40,945 bases of DNA from Nematocida ironsii (taxonomy: Eukaryota; Microsporidia): the NCBI GenBank assembly GCA_001642415.1, contig LTDK01000090.1, positions 1-40,945 of the forward strand, written 5' to 3'. The notes under the pieces were generated by a model. That model saw only the letters and a list, made by a program, of their open reading frames with translations. It did not search any database and had not been told where the DNA came from. Position numbers and translations under genes: made by a program. Below are positions 36,631-40,945 of the stretch, piece by piece (the stretch's first letter is position 1; each line of letters begins with the position of its first letter).

Positions 36631-39057
36631 ATGTTTATCCATAAGATAAGAGTGCGAAAAATAATAGTTCTACTTTGTCTTGAATACTTGCTTGTAGGTC
36701 CGTATATGGGCGTGCTTTGCTCACCAGGCCTTCGAAAAGTAGTGGGAGATGCTATAGGAAGCGCTTCAATCTATCTTCAGAATAAGAAAACCCCTATGTT
36801 TTTGAATACTTTACGTATACCAGATGCATACAGTGATGTTATAGAAAAACCTGCGCCTGCCCCAGATAAAAGCAGTAGCATTCCTCAGGGCGCAAAGATC
36901 ACACCTTCTCCCTCTTCTCAGCGTATGCCAAATAATTTAGGCATTTTAGATAGGTATTTGTATAGGCATGTAGATAGGAATAACAAATCGCCTATTATAC
37001 CAACATCTCCATTAATAAAATACCGGGCATATGAAGAAAAGAGGCTTCCAGAGAATCTAAGCAGTAAAGGCACATATAATCACACGCCTTTACCTATCCA
37101 AGAAATATTTAAGAATTTTGCCCCCATTGAATCTAATTACGGCACAAAATCTGAAGAGTTAGAGAGTTCTGGTGAGGTTGCTATACAGAAAAAGCAAAGC
37201 AGTCATTCACTCCTTTCTGATTTGCCTGACAATGCACATAACACAAAAATTATCGCTAGAATGAAGGCCCTTTATAAAACACTGTTTTTGAATATGCTTG
37301 CACCTTCTATTAGGCAGCCATCGGGCATGGAGTACTGGATATACCAAACCAGCAATGATAATATAAAAGCATATATTGTTGCACATACTGAAAAGCCATC
37401 CACACCAAAGAAATTAACTCAGAACAGACAAGATAATGCATCTGTTATAATGGATAACCGATTGGGCAGAGTGTGTTTGGAGAAATATTTGCCAAACTCT
37501 AGAAGCAATTCATTAAGCCAGACAAAGCTTGAGAGGCTGAATTCAATTGTTCCTGGCATAGTAAGCACTGTTCAAAAAGCACAGTCAAGTAATGGCGGTG
37601 TGTATATAAATATAAATGATGATGGGGTGAGTGTATACATGGATCCACAACTATGTAACACATTACATGATATGAGAGAGAGCAATATTGATAGTGATTT
37701 GTTGAAACAGACCCAAAATCACATGGCCTTAAAGATGCCAAACAGCATAAATCAGCAAACTTCTGTCTTTCTTTCGCTAATCCAGCAGATCTTCCAGAAC
37801 ACACAAAAAGAAACCGGCTCATTTGTAAATGTTAATATAGTCGATATTAGTTCACTTGATAAAGAAAGCACGCCTTCTCTCTCTATTACTGAAATTGTAG
37901 ACGAGCCTGAATTGCCAGAAATTCAAGAATCACCACTAAGTATCAAGAAAGAAGAACTGCCGGCAGTCTCTATTCCTGCTAGCGATGCTTCTTTGTTACC
38001 TTCTGCGGAAGAATTAATGCATCAAGAGACAGAGCCTGTTAATAATGTTAGCCCCTCTGTAGAAGACTTTAAAGCGCTTCCTAGCTATAATCCAGAGAAT
38101 TTTAGAAAGGTCTCTGTTGCAACTATTTCTGAGATTTCTGACCAGCTCAGCGATTTTGTAATACCACACACACATATAAATCCAGAAACAGCGCATGAAG
38201 CTATAGTCAGCTACACAAACCAGGCCGGAGAAACTTATAATTCTCACATACACACAATCTTTAAATCTGCTGGCTATGTACCTCCTGTATTAGAAGCCCC
38301 GTCTTCTGCGGTGAGAGCAGTTTCTAGCAGCAGTCCAGATTCTTCAAAGATCAGTGCATCTGAAAATGGTATGCCAGGTGGCCAGAATAGGGAGCCCACA
38401 TATAAGATTTCCCTTCCAGAGCCGAGAGAAGATAATCCGCAGAGTACTTTGAATAGAAGTGCCCAGCAAGAAGAGGCAGACCCATCTGAAGAGATGTACT
38501 CTGCACAATCTACTCTAAATTCGGATGGCCATGACTTTAGCAATGCTCTGTCCATGCCATTCAACGATTTTATGGCCAGAGATATGACATACCACATAGA
38601 AGACCGCATAAATTCATCTAATTCTTACATAAACCCAAATATAGGAAAAAATATCTCAATACAGAATCCATTAGTAAATTTGTACAAACCAAATTTATCA
38701 TATAATTCCGCAGATGGTGTGTCTGAATATATCACAGCAGAGGACCAACCAAGTATGCATGAATTTAATCAGCATTCTGAAGAGAATAGCATCACACAAT
38801 CTAGAGAAAAAGAAGCGGTTTCTTCCTATGAAAACAATATAAAGAAAACTACCAAAGAAAGCAACTCAATCCCAAGTGTTTGGGTCTATTTTATGAGGTG
38901 TTCTCTGATTTTTAGTGTATTTTTATTATCTGTTTTTGTCATACTGGCTTACAACCGATATAAAGCAAAGAAAAAAGAGAGAGCAATTGCAAAGGCAAGA
39001 GCAAGCGCAGATTTTTGTGACCAAGATAAATTAATATGCCAGGAATCTAATATATAA
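36631..39057 (+). CDS. Large predicted type I membrane (surface or secretory) protein, unrecognised
   Basis: This 808-residue protein has an N-terminal basic-hydrophobic signal peptide (about 1-30, KIIVLLCLEYLLVGPYMGVLC), a ~720-residue luminal or extracellular part and one membrane segment near 755-775 (SLIFSVFLLSVFVILAY). A ~34-residue basic cytosolic tail follows (YKAKKKERAIAKARA). The ectodomain is rich in Ser, Pro, Asn and Glu, has few cysteines and looks largely disordered, with many N-x-S/T sites. No enzymatic or adhesion domain is recognisable. In a parasite such a layout suggests a surface, spore-wall or secretory-pathway protein, but that is inference. The ATG at 36631 is directly ahead of the signal peptide. 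Confidence 0.78.
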   Translation: MFIHKIRVRKIIVLLCLEYLLVGPYMGVLCSPGLRKVVGDAIGSASIYLQNKKTPMFLNTLRIPDAYSDVIEKPAPAPDKSSSIPQGAKITPSPSSQRMPNNLGILDRYLYRHVDRNNKSPIIPTSPLIKYRAYEEKRLPENLSSKGTYNHTPLPIQEIFKNFAPIESNYGTKSEELESSGEVAIQKKQSSHSLLSDLPDNAHNTKIIARMKALYKTLFLNMLAPSIRQPSGMEYWIYQTSNDNIKAYIVAHTEKPSTPKKLTQNRQDNASVIMDNRLGRVCLEKYLPNSRSNSLSQTKLERLNSIVPGIVSTVQKAQSSNGGVYININDDGVSVYMDPQLCNTLHDMRESNIDSDLLKQTQNHMALKMPNSINQQTSVFLSLIQQIFQNTQKETGSFVNVNIVDISSLDKESTPSLSITEIVDEPELPEIQESPLSIKKEELPAVSIPASDASLLPSAEELMHQETEPVNNVSPSVEDFKALPSYNPENFRKVSVATISEISDQLSDFVIPHTHINPETAHEAIVSYTNQAGETYNSHIHTIFKSAGYVPPVLEAPSSAVRAVSSSSPDSSKISASENGMPGGQNREPTYKISLPEPREDNPQSTLNRSAQQEEADPSEEMYSAQSTLNSDGHDFSNALSMPFNDFMARDMTYHIEDRINSSNSYINPNIGKNISIQNPLVNLYKPNLSYNSADGVSEYITAEDQPSMHEFNQHSEENSITQSREKEAVSSYENNIKKTTKESNSIPSVWVYFMRCSLIFSVFLLSVFVILAYNRYKAKKKERAIAKARASADFCDQDKLICQESNI

Positions 39058-39241
39058 ATTATATCTTGTGATTAACACTGCATTAAAATAAATGCAAATT
39101 AGTTCAAATCGTTGAAATATTTACGTGTATTTATTTTAATTTTTATATTCACTACTTAGAGGGCATTTCTATGAAAATTCTTGGTTGTTTATTATATCTT
39201 GAAATTCTATATTTATTATACTGATGAATAATAATTGTCTA

Positions 39242-40840
39242 TTATCTCCTTACTCGCTTGTGCATATTTGGTATATTCACTCTTCGGGTCATTTTTGCTG
39301 CTGGTTTTTTGTATACTGGCACTGGCTTTGTGATTTCCATACTATTTCCTCCTTCTACCTCTTCTGTTACCTGCTCATATGGGACCTGCTCTTTCTTTTT
39401 TGGCAGCGCAGGCAGGCGGGGAACATAGACCCCGCGCATTTCTGGTACGTGTGGAAGCCGCCTTAAGCAGTACAGATCTGTCAGTCCTACAAAATCCAGC
39501 TGCTTATAGTTCAGAACGTGCTTTAGTAGATGTTCTTTATACGAACGAATATACGAGACAAATGCAACAACATCCTGTTCATTCTCTACATCTTCTGGTA
39601 GATAAAGTGTTGGGTCTTCTGGCTTTTTCTGTTCTCCAAATGCACCACGAACAACAGCTGGCTTGATTGGTGTCAGTTGCTGCAGAAGATTATCGTCTGG
39701 AGTCTGTATAGGTACTCCACGGGCCTGCATAAACCCAACATACTCCTTCTCGTTTGGCATCCAAAAGAATAAACAAAGTCCTTCCTGGCCGCCTCTCGCT
39801 GTTCTTCCACTTCTATGCACAAAAGTCACTGGGTCTTGCGGTAGGTCAAAGTGCAGCACTGCAGTTACACCAGGAAAGTCTAGGCCACGTGCTGAAATGT
39901 CTGTACACAGAAGAACCCCAGACTCTGTGGCAGCATACTCTGCATACGTCTGCTCGCGCACTGTCTGTGGTAGTTTTCGGTGTAGACGTAGCACACAGTT
40001 ATGCAGTCCTCCTCTTCCTACTGTCTGCATCAGCCTAGAGTAAAAGTAGTCTACCTGTGCACACGTAGCAAAAAACACAATTATTTTCTTTCCCAGTGCA
40101 CGGATACTGCGCATTAGAGCCTCTGCCTTTTGTGCAGGCGGCACGCACAGACCAAATAGACGAAGACCATCTGGCACACGCAGTGCACTCTTAACACACA
40201 CAAACAGAGGACTTCGCATGCCTAGGCGGCCAAGTGCGTGCACACTCTCTGATACTGTGGCAGAAAATATCGCTGTCTGCTTTGCCCGCGGGAGCATGCG
40301 GAGCATCTCTGAGACTTCCTTTCTAAATCCAAATGAAAGCATTTTGTCTGCCTCATCCAGAACAAAGAGCTCTACATCACGTAGAGGCATTCCGCCCTCT
40401 CGGCTCAGTTCAAACACCTTTCCTGGCGATCCAATCATAATGTCTGCCCACTGTACTGTCCCCTCCTCGCTCTGCACGCGCTGTGCCACGATTTCTTCCA
40501 CCTGTGCACCTCCTGTGATGCACTGCATGCTTACACCTAGGTCCTCTGTGATAGAGAGCGCGGCCTGGTGAATCTGCTGCGCTAGCTCACGTGTTGGCGC
40601 AACAACAAGGGCTCTTGGCCCCACCGTCTTCTTTCCACGCTTCTTTCCAAGCACTCTCTGTAGAAGGGGCACAAGAAATGCAAATGTTTTTCCAGAGCCT
40701 GTGACTGCTTCTGCCACCACGTCTCTCTGCCGCAAAAGCAGGGGCACCACGCTTTCCTGCACTGGTGTCATTTCGTCAAATCCTTTATCTGCAAGATTCT
40801 TCTTCAAACTGTCTAGTATGGCAAGCGAAGAAAACTTCAT
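39242..40840 (-). CDS. SPB4: DEAD-box RNA helicase, SPB4/DDX55
   Basis: This 532-residue protein has all DEAD-box motifs: Q-motif region (TPVQES, 25-30), Walker A AVTGSGKT (45-52), PTREL (82-86), GG (110-111), SPGK (138-141, replacing the usual TPGR), DEAD (162-165), SAT (193-195), ARGLDFP and HRSGRTARGG. The C-terminal extension AFVSYIRSYKEHLLKHVLNYKQLDFVGLTDLYCLRRLPHVPEM (about residues 425-468) is the signature of the Spb4/DDX55 group, which acts on pre-60S particles in 27S rRNA processing. The tail is Lys/Arg-rich. I chose the ATG at 40838-40840; the frame is open 8 codons further upstream but has no ATG there. It is the fourth 60S-assembly gene in the window. Confidence 0.9.
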   Translation of the reverse strand: MKFSSLAILDSLKKNLADKGFDEMTPVQESVVPLLLRQRDVVAEAVTGSGKTFAFLVPLLQRVLGKKRGKKTVGPRALVVAPTRELAQQIHQAALSITEDLGVSMQCITGGAQVEEIVAQRVQSEEGTVQWADIMIGSPGKVFELSREGGMPLRDVELFVLDEADKMLSFGFRKEVSEMLRMLPRAKQTAIFSATVSESVHALGRLGMRSPLFVCVKSALRVPDGLRLFGLCVPPAQKAEALMRSIRALGKKIIVFFATCAQVDYFYSRLMQTVGRGGLHNCVLRLHRKLPQTVREQTYAEYAATESGVLLCTDISARGLDFPGVTAVLHFDLPQDPVTFVHRSGRTARGGQEGLCLFFWMPNEKEYVGFMQARGVPIQTPDDNLLQQLTPIKPAVVRGAFGEQKKPEDPTLYLPEDVENEQDVVAFVSYIRSYKEHLLKHVLNYKQLDFVGLTDLYCLRRLPHVPEMRGVYVPRLPALPKKKEQVPYEQVTEEVEGGNSMEITKPVPVYKKPAAKMTRRVNIPNMHKRVRR

Positions 40841-40925
40841 GAAAATTTGCAAAGAAACCAGCAACTGAAAAGGGAGTGCGGATGAAATATATATGACGTG
40901 TGGAAAGTGAAATTAAGAAATCAGT

Positions 40926-40945
40926 ATGGCGAGAAGTGCTAGATG
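40926..40945 (+). CDS. Possible start of a divergent gene, cut by the window end
   Basis: An ATG at 40926 opens a frame (MARSAR...) that stays open to the last base, 85 bp from the SPB4 start in divergent orientation. Short divergent spacers are the rule in this window, so a gene here is plausible, but six codons prove nothing. Confidence 0.25.

Noticed and set aside
36411..36644. 77-codon frame before the large membrane protein
   Set aside because: It is built of AT-rich codons, has no recognisable feature and overlaps the next gene's start and signal peptide.

Overview
The window reads as a piece of a compact, AT-rich microsporidian (fungus-related intracellular parasite) genome. The evidence is the gene set. 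There are purely eukaryotic, mostly single-exon genes: midasin/REA1, AFG2/DRG1-like ATPase, BCP1/BCCIP, SPB4, MRE11, CDC45, HRD1, a two-BIR protein, V-ATPase subunit G, a PUF protein and an MRN1/Nrd1-like four-RRM protein. Several are clearly shortened relative to yeast and human, and divergent start codons lie only 14-32 bp apart. Orphan multi-pass membrane proteins fill the AT-rich stretches. The style suggests a Nematocida-like microsporidian, but I cannot prove the genus from sequence alone.

Layout. Positions 1-4385 hold a Ty3/gypsy-type LTR retrotransposon on the minus strand, cut by the left window edge, with one intact Gag-Pol frame and LTR copies identical over the visible 95 bp. From 4.6 to 11 kb come V-ATPase G (-), an ankyrin protein (+), the four-RRM protein (-), an HRD1-type RING ligase (+), an orphan (-) and a PUF protein (+). 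From 11.2 to 25.5 kb come the giant REA1 (-), BCP1 (+), the BIR protein (-) and the AFG2-like AAA ATPase (+), then MRE11 (+) to 27.5 kb. From 27.5 to 36.6 kb the DNA is AT-rich and gene-poor. It holds orphan multi-pass membrane proteins and CDC45, a 35-bp near-perfect inverted repeat, and most copies of an intergenic 11-mer, TTTCGGGTTAT. At 36.6-39.1 kb there is a large predicted type I membrane protein, and at 39.2-40.8 kb SPB4 (-).

How the genes fit together. REA1, BCP1, the AFG2-like ATPase and SPB4 all belong to 60S ribosomal subunit assembly (remodelling, Rpl23 chaperoning, Rlp24 release, 27S processing), so four such genes sit within 30 kb. MRE11 and CDC45 serve DNA repair and replication. 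The BIR protein probably serves the chromosomal passenger complex. HRD1 serves ER-associated degradation. The PUF and RRM proteins suggest post-transcriptional control. The orphan membrane and surface-type genes are the likeliest lineage-specific content. No tRNA, rRNA or CRISPR was seen.
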